Of a DNA stretch of 64,000 bases, positions 19,325 through 28,439 are shown piece by piece. Every line of letters starts with the position of its first letter. Position 1 is the stretch's first letter. Made by a program: the position numbers and the translations under genes. The stretch comes from Desulfovibrio sp. Marseille-P6017 (GTDB taxonomy: Bacteria; Bacillota_A; Clostridia; Peptostreptococcales; Peptostreptococcaceae): the NCBI GenBank assembly GCA_900604495.1, contig UWOR01000004.1, positions 186,001 through 250,000 on the forward strand, read 5' to 3'. The notes below the pieces were generated by a model. The model worked only from the letters and a program-made list of their open reading frames with translations, did not search any database and was not told the origin of the DNA.

Positions 19325-19954
19325 CTATCTCATAGCTCTTAAATATTTCAATTCATTTTCTAATTCAGTATACTTTAATTGTAGCTTGTATGCTTTATTT
19401 TGGAACTCTGATGATAAGCTTTCTGCAATTTTTGCTCTCTCTTCTGCTCCTTTAAGTAGCATTTCTAAATCTTCTATTTCTGATTTATAATTTTCTACTT
19501 CTGATTGAGATCCTTCTGTTGAAATACTTAAGTTATCTATTTCAGCCTCTTTTGCTTCTAACGCTTTATTTTTCTCTTCAATTAATTTATTTAAACTTTC
19601 TATTTTAGATACTTTTTCAGTAATTTCTTTATCTCTACTGTCTAATTGAAGTTGTAATTTTTTTATTTCTAACTTAAGACCCTCATCAGTTTGATCTACT
19701 CTACGTCTTAAATCATCATTTTCTTTTGCTAATTCACTACTATAATTATCACATTCAAACAGTTGATCTGTTATATTTATAGCAGTAACTATTCCAGCCA
19801 TAACTGTACTTAATTTAGGGTTACTTTCTACAACTTTTGTCATTTCTTGATCAACATAGCTTGCTACTTTAATCATCTCATGTGCAGGTTTATCTCCAAC
19901 CATTGGATACTCTACACCTTGAATTTTCACAGTTACTTTATTAACATTATTCAC
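19325..19954 (-). CDS. zapA: Cell division protein ZapA-like, with long coiled coil
   Basis: The first 75 residues match the ZapA fold (VKIQGVEYPMVGDKP, then VMAGIVTAINITDQLFE). ZapA binds and bundles FtsZ at the division site. The remaining 130 residues or so are a continuous charged coiled coil, longer than the roughly 90-aa Bacillus ZapA. The start is GTG after GGGGGGAT. It lies 24 bases after pheT on the same strand. Confidence 0.85.
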   Translation of the reverse strand: MNNVNKVTVKIQGVEYPMVGDKPAHEMIKVASYVDQEMTKVVESNPKLSTVMAGIVTAINITDQLFECDNYSSELAKENDDLRRRVDQTDEGLKLEIKKLQLQLDSRDKEITEKVSKIESLNKLIEEKNKALEAKEAEIDNLSISTEGSQSEVENYKSEIEDLEMLLKGAEERAKIAESLSSEFQNKAYKLQLKYTELENELKYLRAMR

Positions 19955-19978
19955 ACTAATCCCCCCTATACAGATGAG

Positions 19979-22369
19979 TTAGTTTGATCTTAAATTTGCA
20001 TTTAATTTTTCTGCTAATTCTTTTAGTATTACGTCATGCACTTTAGCCACATCTTCATCTGTTAATGTTTTTTCTTTACTTCTATATGTTATAGAATACG
20101 CTATTGACTTATGACCTTCCTCTATTTGTGCACCTTTATATACATCAAATAATTTATAAGCTTCAACAAGTCCAGCTCCATTAGATTTTATTATATCTTC
20201 TATGTCTTTTACATATACATCATCTTTAACTATTAAAGCTATATCTCTTGATGTAGATGGGAATTTTGGTAATGGGCTATAAACTATATTATTGCTACTA
20301 TTTTCAAATATTACATCAAGGTCTAATTCAGCTATGTAAACTCTTTGACCTAAACTATAGTTTTCTATTACATTCGGATGTAACTCTCCAAATGTACCTA
20401 CATACATTCCATTATATTCTAATCTTGCACATCTTCCTGGGTGGAATGTTGAATTTTCTTTTTCTGGTATTACTTCATAATCTTTAAATCCAACACTCTT
20501 ACATATAACCTCTATAGCACCTTTTAATGCAAAGAAATCTACATCTTTGCCATACATTCCTATACATACATGATTATGTTCCTTAGGTAATCCATTTTGT
20601 GGAGTAAATGTGTGACCACATTCAAATGCACATGCACTGTCTACTTTACGAGATATATTTGTATATAAAACATCAAGCATACTTGGCATCATTGTAGTTC
20701 TCATTACTGAAGTTTCTTCACCTAATGGATTTATAAGAGTTACAAAGCTTCTCTTTGGATCATTTTCTGGAAGTTGTATTTTATCTACTCCTTTTGGACT
20801 TACAAATGAATAAGTTAATATTTCATTTAATCCTATAGATGTAGCAGTATTTTTTACATTATCCATGAACTTTTGTTTAGCAGTTTTAACTCCAGCAGTA
20901 GCATTTCCTTCTAATTGTGCTGAAGGTATATTTTCAAATCCATATATTCTTGCGATTTCTTCAAATACATCTGCTTCTTGTTCCATATCTAATCTAAAGC
21001 TTGGAACTTCTATTTCTAATTTTTCACTAGAAACTAAGTTACAATTAAATTCTAAAGATTCTAATATTCCTACAAATTGATCCATAGGCACTTCTACACC
21101 TAATAATTTATTTATTCTTTGTGGATTAACTACTAATTTCTTAACTTCTGGCTTAGTTGGATATATATCTACTACTCCTTTATCAACAGTTCCACAACCT
21201 AACATTTCTATTAATTGAGCAGCTCTATTTACAGCTTCTTTTGCAAGGTTAGTATCTATTCCTTTTTCATATCTTCCTGAAGCTTCAGTTCTAAGACCTA
21301 ATTTTTTAGATGTTGCTCTTATATTTTCTCTCTTAAAGCTTGCACCTTCTAATAAAACTTCTGTAGTATTATCATCTATTTCAGAGTTAAGTCCTCCCAT
21401 AACACCTGCAAGTGCTAAAGATTTTTCTCCATCTGTTATAACTAACATATCTTTATCTAGAGTTCTTTCAACTTCATCTAAAGTAGTAAACTTTTCTCCA
21501 TCTTGAGCATTTTTAACAACTATTTTACCAGTAGTTAATTTGCTTAAATCAAATGCATGTAATGGTTGGCCAAGTTCTATCATTACATAGTTAGTTATAT
21601 CTACTATATTATTTATTGGTCTAACACCAGCTTCTATAAGTTTTCTTTGCATCCAATATGGAGATGGACCTATCTTTACATTTTTTACTGTTCTTGCACA
21701 ATATCTATTACATAAGTCTTCATTTTCTATTTTTATATCAAAGTTTATATCTTGTCCTTCTTCTTTTACAACTATTTCTGGATACTTTAATTTAGAGTTT
21801 ATAGTTACAGCAGCTTCTCTAGCTATACCTATCATAGATCTACAATCAGGTCTATTAGATGTTAATTCAAACTCTATTAAAGCATCATTTATTCCCATTA
21901 CTTCTTTTACATCTTTTCCTAATTCATAAGAATCTTCATGATCTAATATGTATATTCCATTTTTCTTATGTTCAGCTACAAAATGCTCATCTATTCCTAA
22001 TTCTTCAGCAGAGCACATCATACCTTCTGAAAGCTCTCCTCTTAGTTTACCTTTTTTAATTTTTATTCCACCAGGTAACTTCGCACCTATTCTTGCAACT
22101 GGTATAAAATCCCCTACAGATACATTTTTAGCTCCAGTTACTATTTGTATAACCTCAGTTCCTACATCAACTTTAGTCACAATTAATTTATCAGCATTTG
22201 GATGCTCTGTTATTTCTAGTATTTTACCAACAACAACATTTTCTATTTCTTCTCCGAAGAAATCTACTTTTTCCACTTTAGTTCCTGTCATAGTCATTTT
22301 GTCAGCAAACTCTTTAGTGTCCATATCTATATCAACATAATCTCTAAGCCATTTTAAAGATACTAACAT
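19979..22369 (-). CDS. pheT: Phenylalanyl-tRNA synthetase beta subunit
   Basis: This 796-aa full-length beta subunit pairs with PheS as a heterotetramer that charges tRNA-Phe. It has the N-terminal EMAP-like tRNA-binding domain (ITEHPNADKLIVTKVDVG near 50), the B3/B4 editing region (EASGRYEKGID), the B5 domain, the catalytic-like core, and the C-terminal ferredoxin-like anticodon domain (PLPKFPSTSRDIALIV). The start follows TAGGAGGT. It is 16 bases from pheS. Confidence 0.98.
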   Translation of the reverse strand: MLVSLKWLRDYVDIDMDTKEFADKMTMTGTKVEKVDFFGEEIENVVVGKILEITEHPNADKLIVTKVDVGTEVIQIVTGAKNVSVGDFIPVARIGAKLPGGIKIKKGKLRGELSEGMMCSAEELGIDEHFVAEHKKNGIYILDHEDSYELGKDVKEVMGINDALIEFELTSNRPDCRSMIGIAREAAVTINSKLKYPEIVVKEEGQDINFDIKIENEDLCNRYCARTVKNVKIGPSPYWMQRKLIEAGVRPINNIVDITNYVMIELGQPLHAFDLSKLTTGKIVVKNAQDGEKFTTLDEVERTLDKDMLVITDGEKSLALAGVMGGLNSEIDDNTTEVLLEGASFKRENIRATSKKLGLRTEASGRYEKGIDTNLAKEAVNRAAQLIEMLGCGTVDKGVVDIYPTKPEVKKLVVNPQRINKLLGVEVPMDQFVGILESLEFNCNLVSSEKLEIEVPSFRLDMEQEADVFEEIARIYGFENIPSAQLEGNATAGVKTAKQKFMDNVKNTATSIGLNEILTYSFVSPKGVDKIQLPENDPKRSFVTLINPLGEETSVMRTTMMPSMLDVLYTNISRKVDSACAFECGHTFTPQNGLPKEHNHVCIGMYGKDVDFFALKGAIEVICKSVGFKDYEVIPEKENSTFHPGRCARLEYNGMYVGTFGELHPNVIENYSLGQRVYIAELDLDVIFENSSNNIVYSPLPKFPSTSRDIALIVKDDVYVKDIEDIIKSNGAGLVEAYKLFDVYKGAQIEEGHKSIAYSITYRSKEKTLTDEDVAKVHDVILKELAEKLNANLRSN

Positions 22370-22385
22370 ATTATCTACCTCCTAA

Positions 22386-23405
22386 TTAAAATTGATTTAA
22401 GAATCTCATATCATTTTCAAATAATAATCTTATATCATCTATCTCATATTTAAGCATACCAATTCTCTCTACACCCATACCGAATGCAAATCCACTGTAT
22501 ACTTCTGGATCTATTCCACAATTTCTTAGTACGTTTGGATGAACCATACCAGCTCCTAATATTTCTATCCATCCTTCTTGTTTACACATTGCACATCCTT
22601 CTCCACCACACTTAAAGCATGTAACATCAACCTCTGCACTTGGCTCTGTGAATGGAAAGTTATGTGGTCTAAACTTAGTTTTAGTTTCTTCTCCAAATAG
22701 TTTCTTAACGAAGTTATCTAAAGTTCCTTTAAGCTGTGCCATTGTAACATTCTTACCAACAACTAATCCTTCTATTTGATGGAACATTGGTGAATGTGTA
22801 GCATCTGGAGAGTCAAATCTAAAACATCTACCTGGAGATATTACTTTTATCGGTAAATCCTGACTCTTCATAGTTCTAACTTGAACTGGAGATGTTTGAG
22901 TTCTAAGTAATAATTCACTATTTATGTAGAATGTATCACTCATATCTCTTGATGGATGGTCTTTTGGAGCATTTAATGCATCAAAGTTATTTTCTATTGT
23001 CTCAACTTCAGGACCTTCCGCTATTGAAAATCCAAGTCCCATAAATATTTCTGATACTTCATCTATTATTTGGCTTATAGGATGTTTTTTACCAACTGTA
23101 AATGTCTTACCTGGCATTGTAACATCTATAACTTCGCTAGCTAATTGTTTTTCTTTTTCTATTGCTTTTATTTCTTCTTTTTTAGTGTTTATCCCACCTT
23201 CAATAGCTTCTCTAACTATATTAGCTACTTTACCTACAACAGGTCTTTCTTCTGCCGATAATTTACCCATTTCTTTCATGATAGCAGTTAATTGACCTTT
23301 TTTTCCTGAGTATTTTACTCTTAAACCTTCTAATTCTTCTATAGTAGAAGCATCTTGTATTTCACCTAAAGCGATATCTTTTAGATTAAGTAATTTTTCT
23401 TGCAC
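22386..23405 (-). CDS. pheS: Phenylalanyl-tRNA synthetase alpha subunit
   Basis: This 339-aa class II catalytic subunit has an N-terminal coiled coil in the first 85 residues. Motif 2 is [20 protein letters not shown] and motif 3 is [16 protein letters not shown], with four metal-type cysteines in [12 protein letters not shown]. The start codon is GTG at 23405 after GAAAGGGTG. It is controlled by the T-box directly upstream. Confidence 0.98.
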   Translation of the reverse strand: MQEKLLNLKDIALGEIQDASTIEELEGLRVKYSGKKGQLTAIMKEMGKLSAEERPVVGKVANIVREAIEGGINTKKEEIKAIEKEKQLASEVIDVTMPGKTFTVGKKHPISQIIDEVSEIFMGLGFSIAEGPEVETIENNFDALNAPKDHPSRDMSDTFYINSELLLRTQTSPVQVRTMKSQDLPIKVISPGRCFRFDSPDATHSPMFHQIEGLVVGKNVTMAQLKGTLDNFVKKLFGEETKTKFRPHNFPFTEPSAEVDVTCFKCGGEGCAMCKQEGWIEILGAGMVHPNVLRNCGIDPEVYSGFAFGMGVERIGMLKYEIDDIRLLFENDMRFLNQF

Positions 23406-23440
23406 TATTTATCACCCTTTCAATTTTTCTTATTTAAATA

Positions 23441-23690
23441 TAAAAAAAACCCTTCATCCCTGTCTAGGGACGAAAGGTTATAATTTCGCGGTACCACCCT
23501 AGTAGCTTAGAAAATTAATATTCTAAACCACCTCGTATAAACTTAACGCGTTTTAACGTTAAAGCCTACTATTAATTCAGCTTTAAAACTCCAGAGGGAA
23601 CTTCTTTTAAATACTTAGAAAGTACTTCCAGCCAAGGTACTTATCTCTATACTAAGTTAATCTAAAATACTTTTCTCTTTCACTGTATTT
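23441..23690 (-). promoter_or_regulatory. T-box leader of pheST (Phe, UUC specifier)
   Basis: The conserved T-box AGGGUGGUACCGCG is at 23487-23500. The competing terminator CCUUUCGUCCCU / AGGGAUGAAGGG with eight U follows at 23441-23479. Stem I contains an AGUA turn and the apical AAGUAC...GUACUU stem. The right side of the specifier loop reads GAAGUUCC; UUC at 23598-23600 is a Phe codon in the expected place. Uncharged tRNA-Phe should open the terminator. Confidence 0.93.
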
Positions 23691-23692
23691 GA

Positions 23693-23720
23693 ATTATATT
23701 TTATGTATATACTGATACAA
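23693..23720 (-). promoter_or_regulatory. Promoter of pheST
   Basis: On the minus strand TTGTAT (23715-23720) and TATAAT (23693-23698) are separated by 16 bp. The expected start is just upstream of T-box stem I. Confidence 0.55.
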
Positions 23721-23755
23721 TATTATAACATATCAATATATATACTTACAATATT

Positions 23756-24553
23756 CTATACTAAAGATTTCTTTATCTCATACATTAATATAGCTGAACT
23801 TATAGCTGCATTTAAAGATTCTGCATTTCCATATATCGGTATCTTAACTAATGTGTCTGAGATACTTATTAGTTCATCATTAACTCCATTAGCTTCATTT
23901 CCTATAACTAATGCTACCTTATTATTATAACTTACAGTGTTATAATAATTATCTGTATTTAAATAACTCGATACAATTTCAAAATTATTATTTTTCAAAA
24001 CTCTAAGAGCCTCTTCTTGTGTTGATTGTATTATATTCATATCAAAAATAGACCCCATAGTTGAGCGTATAACTTTTGGATTGTATATATCTACACATCC
24101 TTTTAAATTTATTATTGCATCTACACCAGCTGCATCTGCTGTTCTAATTATAGTTCCCATATTACCTGGATCTTGTATTCTATCTAAAATCAATACAAAT
24201 TTATGCGAATCTTCTATATTATTATCTATATCTCTATTTTTAAAACCTACAACAGCTAAAATACCTTGAGTATTTTCTGTGTCAACTAATTCATTAAATA
24301 TCTTATTTGTAGCTTTATATATTTTTATATTTTTATTTTTAAGAACATCTAAAAATTGAGAATGCTCTTTTTTATTTTCAAAATCTTCATTAATAAATAC
24401 ATAATCTAAATCTGCATTACATTCTATTGCTAAGGTTAAGATTCTATATCCTTCTATTATAAATTTATTTTCTTTATTTCTATTTTTAGTTTTTAGCAAC
24501 GATTTTGTATATTTAACTTTTTCATTATCTTTACTGCTTATCATAACTGTCAT
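23756..24553 (-). CDS. SpoU/TrmH-family RNA 2'-O-methyltransferase
   Basis: This 265-aa SPOUT methyltransferase has an N-terminal substrate-binding domain (KFIIEGYRILTLAIE). The three SpoU motifs are DRIQDPGNMGTIIRTADAAG, NEANGVNDELI and IPIYGNAESLNAAISSAIL. It transfers a methyl group from S-adenosylmethionine to a ribose 2'-OH in rRNA or tRNA. It looks like the Bacillus YsgA group, and the target base is not known from sequence. It starts five bases after ktrA stops. Confidence 0.92.
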   Translation of the reverse strand: MTVMISSKDNEKVKYTKSLLKTKNRNKENKFIIEGYRILTLAIECNADLDYVFINEDFENKKEHSQFLDVLKNKNIKIYKATNKIFNELVDTENTQGILAVVGFKNRDIDNNIEDSHKFVLILDRIQDPGNMGTIIRTADAAGVDAIINLKGCVDIYNPKVIRSTMGSIFDMNIIQSTQEEALRVLKNNNFEIVSSYLNTDNYYNTVSYNNKVALVIGNEANGVNDELISISDTLVKIPIYGNAESLNAAISSAILMYEIKKSLV

Positions 24554-24558
24554 GATTA

Positions 24559-25230
24559 TTATCTTCTCCTAATCAAGTCCTTATTTTCTGAAGCAATAGA
24601 ACTTATATTATTATTTTGTCCAATTACAACTAATATACTCCCAGCCTTTAATTCTTCTTGAGGAGAAGGTGTTACATTTATCCTTTTACCAGATTTTATA
24701 GCAAGAACTGTTATCTCATACTTAGCTCTTAAATCTAACTCGATTAATGTTTTTCCTACCCATTTATTTGGAGTAACAATTTCTACTATAGAATATTCTG
24801 GATCTAACTCTATATGATCTAATATATTATCTGATACTAAGTTGTGAGCTACTCTAACTCCCATATCTCTCTCTGGAAATACAACTCTATCAGCTCCTAT
24901 TTTATAAAGTACTTTTGCTTGTAATTCATCTTTTGCTTTACATACAATTTGCTTTACACCCATCTCTTTAGCTATAAGTGTAGCCATTATAGATGCCCTT
25001 ATATCCGAACCTATAGCAACTATAGCAACATCAAAATTTCCAAGTCCTAGGGATCTTAGAGCAGCTTCATCAGTCACATCAACAATTGCTGCATGAGTAA
25101 CTTTATCTGATATATTTTGAATTATTTCTTCACCTTTATCTATAGCCATAACTTGATGACCTAAAAGATGCATTGTAGTAGCTACAGATGCACCAAATCT
25201 TCCACAACCAATAACTATATATTGTTTCAT
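24559..25230 (-). CDS. ktrA: Potassium uptake regulator KtrA (RCK domains)
   Basis: This 223-aa cytoplasmic gating subunit forms a ring under the KtrB channel. RCK_N carries the nucleotide motif IGCGRFGASVATT near residue 7. The acidic strand end AIDKGE follows. RCK_C, which binds c-di-AMP in other firmicutes, lies after residue 140. ktrB is immediately upstream, 26 bases away. Confidence 0.94.
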   Translation of the reverse strand: MKQYIVIGCGRFGASVATTMHLLGHQVMAIDKGEEIIQNISDKVTHAAIVDVTDEAALRSLGLGNFDVAIVAIGSDIRASIMATLIAKEMGVKQIVCKAKDELQAKVLYKIGADRVVFPERDMGVRVAHNLVSDNILDHIELDPEYSIVEIVTPNKWVGKTLIELDLRAKYEITVLAIKSGKRINVTPSPQEELKAGSILVVIGQNNNISSIASENKDLIRRR

Positions 25231-25256
25231 GATTTTATCCTCTCAATATGTATAAT

Positions 25257-26633
25257 TTATCCTACTATTATTTTTCCTTCTGGATATCTAACTGGTGGCT
25301 TTTTCTTAGCTCCTCTTGATAATAATGCCACAAAAATAGTTAAAGATCCAACTCTACCTATAAACATAGCTATCATTACTACTATTTTACCCATTGATGT
25401 TAAATTAGGGCTTCCCCCTGTACTTAAACCTACTGTAGCTATTGCTGAAACTATTTCAAATCCACATTCAACTAAAGTAAATCCTGGATCAGTTAGCGAT
25501 AGTGCTAAAGTTCCAAGTACTACAAGTGATATGGCTATAAAGAATATTCCTACAGCCTTAGTTACAACTGAAGCACTTATTCTTCTTTCATAAGCTTCTA
25601 TATCAGCCTTTCCAGATATAAAGCTTTTAACTGTTATAACTAGAGATGCTAACGTAGTAGTTTTTATACCACCACCAGTTGATGCTGGAGATGCTCCTAT
25701 GAACATTAGTATTATCATTATAAATAAACTACTTTCTTGTATTAAGGTCAAATCTATTGTATTAAATCCAGCTGTTCTAGCTGTAACTGACTGGAAGAAC
25801 GCTGCTAAAGCTTTGCCAAAAATACTTAATGGTCCTAGAGTTTTAGGATTATTAAATTCTACAATAAATATAAATACTGTCCCAATAGCAATAAGTATTA
25901 ATGTTGTTACTAAAACAATCTTTGAATGCATATTCAATCTTGATAATTTCTTAGTATTTATCACATCTAGCATTACTGGGAATCCAATTCCTCCTAGTAT
26001 TATAAGCATAGATATAGTCATAACTATCATAAAATTATCTACATATGATGTTAAAGATGTAAATGGTCCACTAACAGAACCCATCAAATCAAATCCAGCA
26101 TTACAAAATGCTGATATGGCATGAAATATACTATACCAAATACCTCTACCTAATCCAAATTGTGGTATAAAAGTAAATGATAATAGAATCGCACCTATAC
26201 CTTCTATTAAAAGAGTTATCAATATTACATATCTAGTTAACTTTACCATACCTGATAAATCTCTTTGATTTAAAGATTCTTGAATCAGTAGTCTTTCTCT
26301 TAAATTAATTTTCTTCTTTGTTAAAAGTGCAAACATAGTGGCTATAGTCATAAATCCTAGTCCACCTACTTGTATTAATGTTATAATTACTATTTGACCA
26401 AAATGACTCCAATATGTTGCTGTATCTACTACAATTAGTCCTGTAACACACACTGCAGATGTAGCTGTAAATACTGCATCTAAAAATCCTATACTTTCTC
26501 CATTTTTAGTTGCTATTGGTAAGTTCAATAAAAAAGCACCAAATAATATTACAGCTGCAAATCCCATTACCATTATCTGAGCAGGATCTAAATTATTTAT
26601 GTAACCCATAGTCCTTTTTAATAACGACTTCAA
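25257..26633 (-). CDS. ktrB: Potassium uptake membrane subunit KtrB
   Basis: KtrB is a Trk/Ktr/HKT-family K+ channel-like subunit with four M1-P-M2 repeats. The selectivity loops are visible as SAVCVTGL, AFCNAGFD, ARTAGFNT and ATVGLSTGG. The longest ORF begins at 26735, but a promoter at 26679-26707 puts the transcript start near 26672. TTG at 26633 follows ATAAGGAGGT with 8-nt spacing. That start gives 458 aa, the usual length, so the first 34 codons of the long ORF are not real. Confidence 0.94.
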   Translation of the reverse strand: MKSLLKRTMGYINNLDPAQIMVMGFAAVILFGAFLLNLPIATKNGESIGFLDAVFTATSAVCVTGLIVVDTATYWSHFGQIVIITLIQVGGLGFMTIATMFALLTKKKINLRERLLIQESLNQRDLSGMVKLTRYVILITLLIEGIGAILLSFTFIPQFGLGRGIWYSIFHAISAFCNAGFDLMGSVSGPFTSLTSYVDNFMIVMTISMLIILGGIGFPVMLDVINTKKLSRLNMHSKIVLVTTLILIAIGTVFIFIVEFNNPKTLGPLSIFGKALAAFFQSVTARTAGFNTIDLTLIQESSLFIMIILMFIGASPASTGGGIKTTTLASLVITVKSFISGKADIEAYERRISASVVTKAVGIFFIAISLVVLGTLALSLTDPGFTLVECGFEIVSAIATVGLSTGGSPNLTSMGKIVVMIAMFIGRVGSLTIFVALLSRGAKKKPPVRYPEGKIIVG

Positions 26634-26678
26634 TTTCTTGACCTCCTTATATAAGTACGCTTTAGTAACCATTATTTT

Positions 26679-26707
26679 ATTATATTCCAAATTTAACCTA
26701 AAAACAA
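26679..26707 (-). promoter_or_regulatory. Promoter of ktrBA
   Basis: TTGTTT (26702-26707) and TATAAT (26679-26684) on the minus strand are 17 bp apart. The promoter lies inside the longest ORF of ktrB, supporting the downstream TTG start. I see no c-di-AMP (ydaO) riboswitch between it and the gene. Confidence 0.65.
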
Positions 26708-26807
26708 TAATAGGAGGATTTGATTTAATTATCATTTATTTTGCTTAATAATATTATACACATTTTATTTATAATATTCTCTATTCAAACTTAAAAAATT
26801 ACATAAA

Positions 26808-26840
26808 AAAACGGTAAACTTCATATCAGTTTACCGTTTT
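26808..26840 (-). terminator. Terminator of infC-rpmI-rplT
   Basis: AAAACGGTAAACT and AGTTTACCGTTTT form a perfect 13-bp stem with a 7-nt loop, followed by T on the minus strand, nine bases after rplT. Confidence 0.9.
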
Positions 26841-26849
26841 ATCGTATAA

Positions 26850-27206
26850 TTAAGCTAATTTTGATTTAGCAACTTCTACTAATTGAGCGAATCCTTGAGG
26901 ATCTTGTATAGCCATTTCAGATAACATCTTTCTGTTAACTTCAACACCTGCTAATTTTAATCCGTTCATGAATCTTGAGTAAGATAATCCGTGCATTCTA
27001 GTTGCAGCGTTTATTCTTTGTATCCAAAGTTTTCTGAAGTCTCTCTTCTTTAACTTTCTACCTATATATGCGTTCTTTAATGCTTTCATTACGAAAGTAT
27101 TTGCTGGTCTATATAATTTGCTTCTAGATCCTATAAATCCTTTTGCAAGTTTTAATACTTTTTTATGCTTTTTACGAGCGTTCATAGCTTTTTTAACTCT
27201 TGCCAT
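26850..27206 (-). CDS. rplT: Ribosomal protein L20 (bL20)
   Basis: This 118-aa basic protein starts [20 protein letters not shown] and contains the family segment [20 protein letters not shown]. It binds 23S rRNA early in 50S assembly and represses its own operon in firmicutes through the leader before infC. Confidence 0.99.
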   Translation of the reverse strand: MARVKKAMNARKKHKKVLKLAKGFIGSRSKLYRPANTFVMKALKNAYIGRKLKKRDFRKLWIQRINAATRMHGLSYSRFMNGLKLAGVEVNRKMLSEMAIQDPQGFAQLVEVAKSKLA

Positions 27207-27266
27207 CGTCGTGACCTCCTTTAATAATCTTTACGTTAATCTATTTTTTGTCTTTTGTTTTAAATC

Positions 27267-27461
27267 TTAGTATGGTAATAATTGTGCTATTCTTCTAGCA
27301 TCACCTTCACTAACTATTGCAGACTTTCTTAAGTTCATTTTAGTCTTAGCATTTTTCTTAGTTAGTATATGTCTTTTGAAAGCTTTAGCTCTCTTTAACT
27401 TTCCAGTTCCAGTCTTCTTGAATCTTTTAGCAGCACCTCTATGAGTTTTCATTTTTGGCAT
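27267..27461 (-). CDS. rpmI: Ribosomal protein L35 (bL35)
   Basis: This 64-aa protein starts [20 protein letters not shown], the standard L35 start. It is the middle gene of infC-rpmI-rplT and has a GGAGGA ribosome site. Confidence 0.99.
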   Translation of the reverse strand: MPKMKTHRGAAKRFKKTGTGKLKRAKAFKRHILTKKNAKTKMNLRKSAIVSEGDARRIAQLLPY

Positions 27462-27488
27462 GATAAATTCCTCCTCTCAGTTAATTAT

Positions 27489-27998
27489 CTATTTTTTTGG
27501 ATCTATAATTACAACCATATTATTCCCCTCGAATGCTGGGGCTTTTGTTGGTTCTCCAAACTCTTTTACTATATCTATAAATTTAAGCATTACTTCTTTA
27601 CCAATATCTTTATGTCCTAATTCTCTACCTCTGAATCTAAGTTCAACTTTAACTTTATCTCCTTTTTTAAGGAATTTTATAGCATTGTTAGCCTTAGTTT
27701 GTAAGTCATTAGATTCAATACCTGGTCTAAGTCTTATTTCTTTAACTGTTATTGTTTTTTGGTTTTTTCTTGCTTCTTTTTCTTTTCTCGCTTGTTCGTA
27801 TTTATATTTTCCATAATCCATTATTTTGCAAACTGGTGGATTAGCATTTGGTGAAATCTTAACTAAATCTAAATTTTTATTATTTGCTAATATTTGAGCT
27901 TCTTTAGATGACATTATTCCAAGTTGCTCTCCAGTTTCTGAGATAACTCTTATTTCCTTATCTCTTATTTGATCATTCATTGACAATTCTTTGCTAAT
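27489..27998 (-). CDS. infC: Translation initiation factor IF-3 with ATT start codon
   Basis: IF-3 binds the 30S subunit, prevents 50S joining and checks the start codon. The N-domain (LGIMSSKEAQILANNKNLDL) and C-domain (KTITVKEIRLRPGIE, then RFRGRELGHKDIG) are complete. The first in-frame ATG or TTG is too far from the ribosome site. ATT at 27996-27998 follows GGAGG by nine bases and continues AGC AAA GAA TTG TCA ATG in frame. ATT starts are typical for infC and let IF-3 limit its own synthesis. With it the protein has 169 aa. Confidence 0.95.
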   Translation of the reverse strand: MSKELSMNDQIRDKEIRVISETGEQLGIMSSKEAQILANNKNLDLVKISPNANPPVCKIMDYGKYKYEQARKEKEARKNQKTITVKEIRLRPGIESNDLQTKANNAIKFLKKGDKVKVELRFRGRELGHKDIGKEVMLKFIDIVKEFGEPTKAPAFEGNNMVVIIDPKK

Positions 27999-28023
27999 GG
28001 TAGGACACCTCCAAAATTTTATA

Positions 28024-28180
28024 TATATATTAAAAAAAGCGAATGATATTTAAATCATCCGCTAATATAAGTCATAATAATCATAACCTCTTTATAAATA
28101 AAGGTTAAACTTATATTGACCTTACGAACTTGCGTTGCAAGGTGAGAAGCGGACTTCTTCTTTGTTTTTTCTTAACTACT
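28024..28180 (-). promoter_or_regulatory. infC leader attenuator (L20-leader type)
   Basis: The 5' leader of about 160 nt holds a conserved-looking segment (AGUCCGCUUCUCACC, then GUUCGUAAGGUC) and ends in a terminator, AGCGGAUGAUUU / AUCAUUCGCU with seven U (28031-28063). In firmicutes such a leader binds L20 and stops transcription of infC-rpmI-rplT. Attenuation is clear from structure; assignment to the L20_leader family is inference. Confidence 0.8.
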
Positions 28181-28186
28181 TCATAT

Positions 28187-28215
28187 AATATACTACATAT
28201 TTTTTATTGTGTCAA
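28187..28215 (-). promoter_or_regulatory. Promoter of infC operon
   Basis: TTGACA (28210-28215) and TATATT (28187-28192) on the minus strand are 17 bp apart. The predicted start near 28180 marks the 5' end of the leader. Confidence 0.8.
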
Positions 28216-28439
28216 GAATATATTAACTTTTATTTTTAATTTTATTTAATGATTATTATAACTTACTATTTATATTATATTATTATTTTGCTTAATTGAG
28301 TAATTATTATACAATTTGTGGCTATACTTAAAAATATCACATAAATAATTTATTTATGGAAAAATTTAAATAATAAATATTAGTAACTATGGAAAATATA
28401 AAATAAATTAATAATTTTTATTATCTGAGGTGTATGTCT

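Noticed and set aside
26634..26849. Possible c-di-AMP (ydaO) riboswitch before ktrB
   Set aside because: The leader after the predicted start is only about 40 nt, too short for the riboswitch, and none of its conserved segments are visible.
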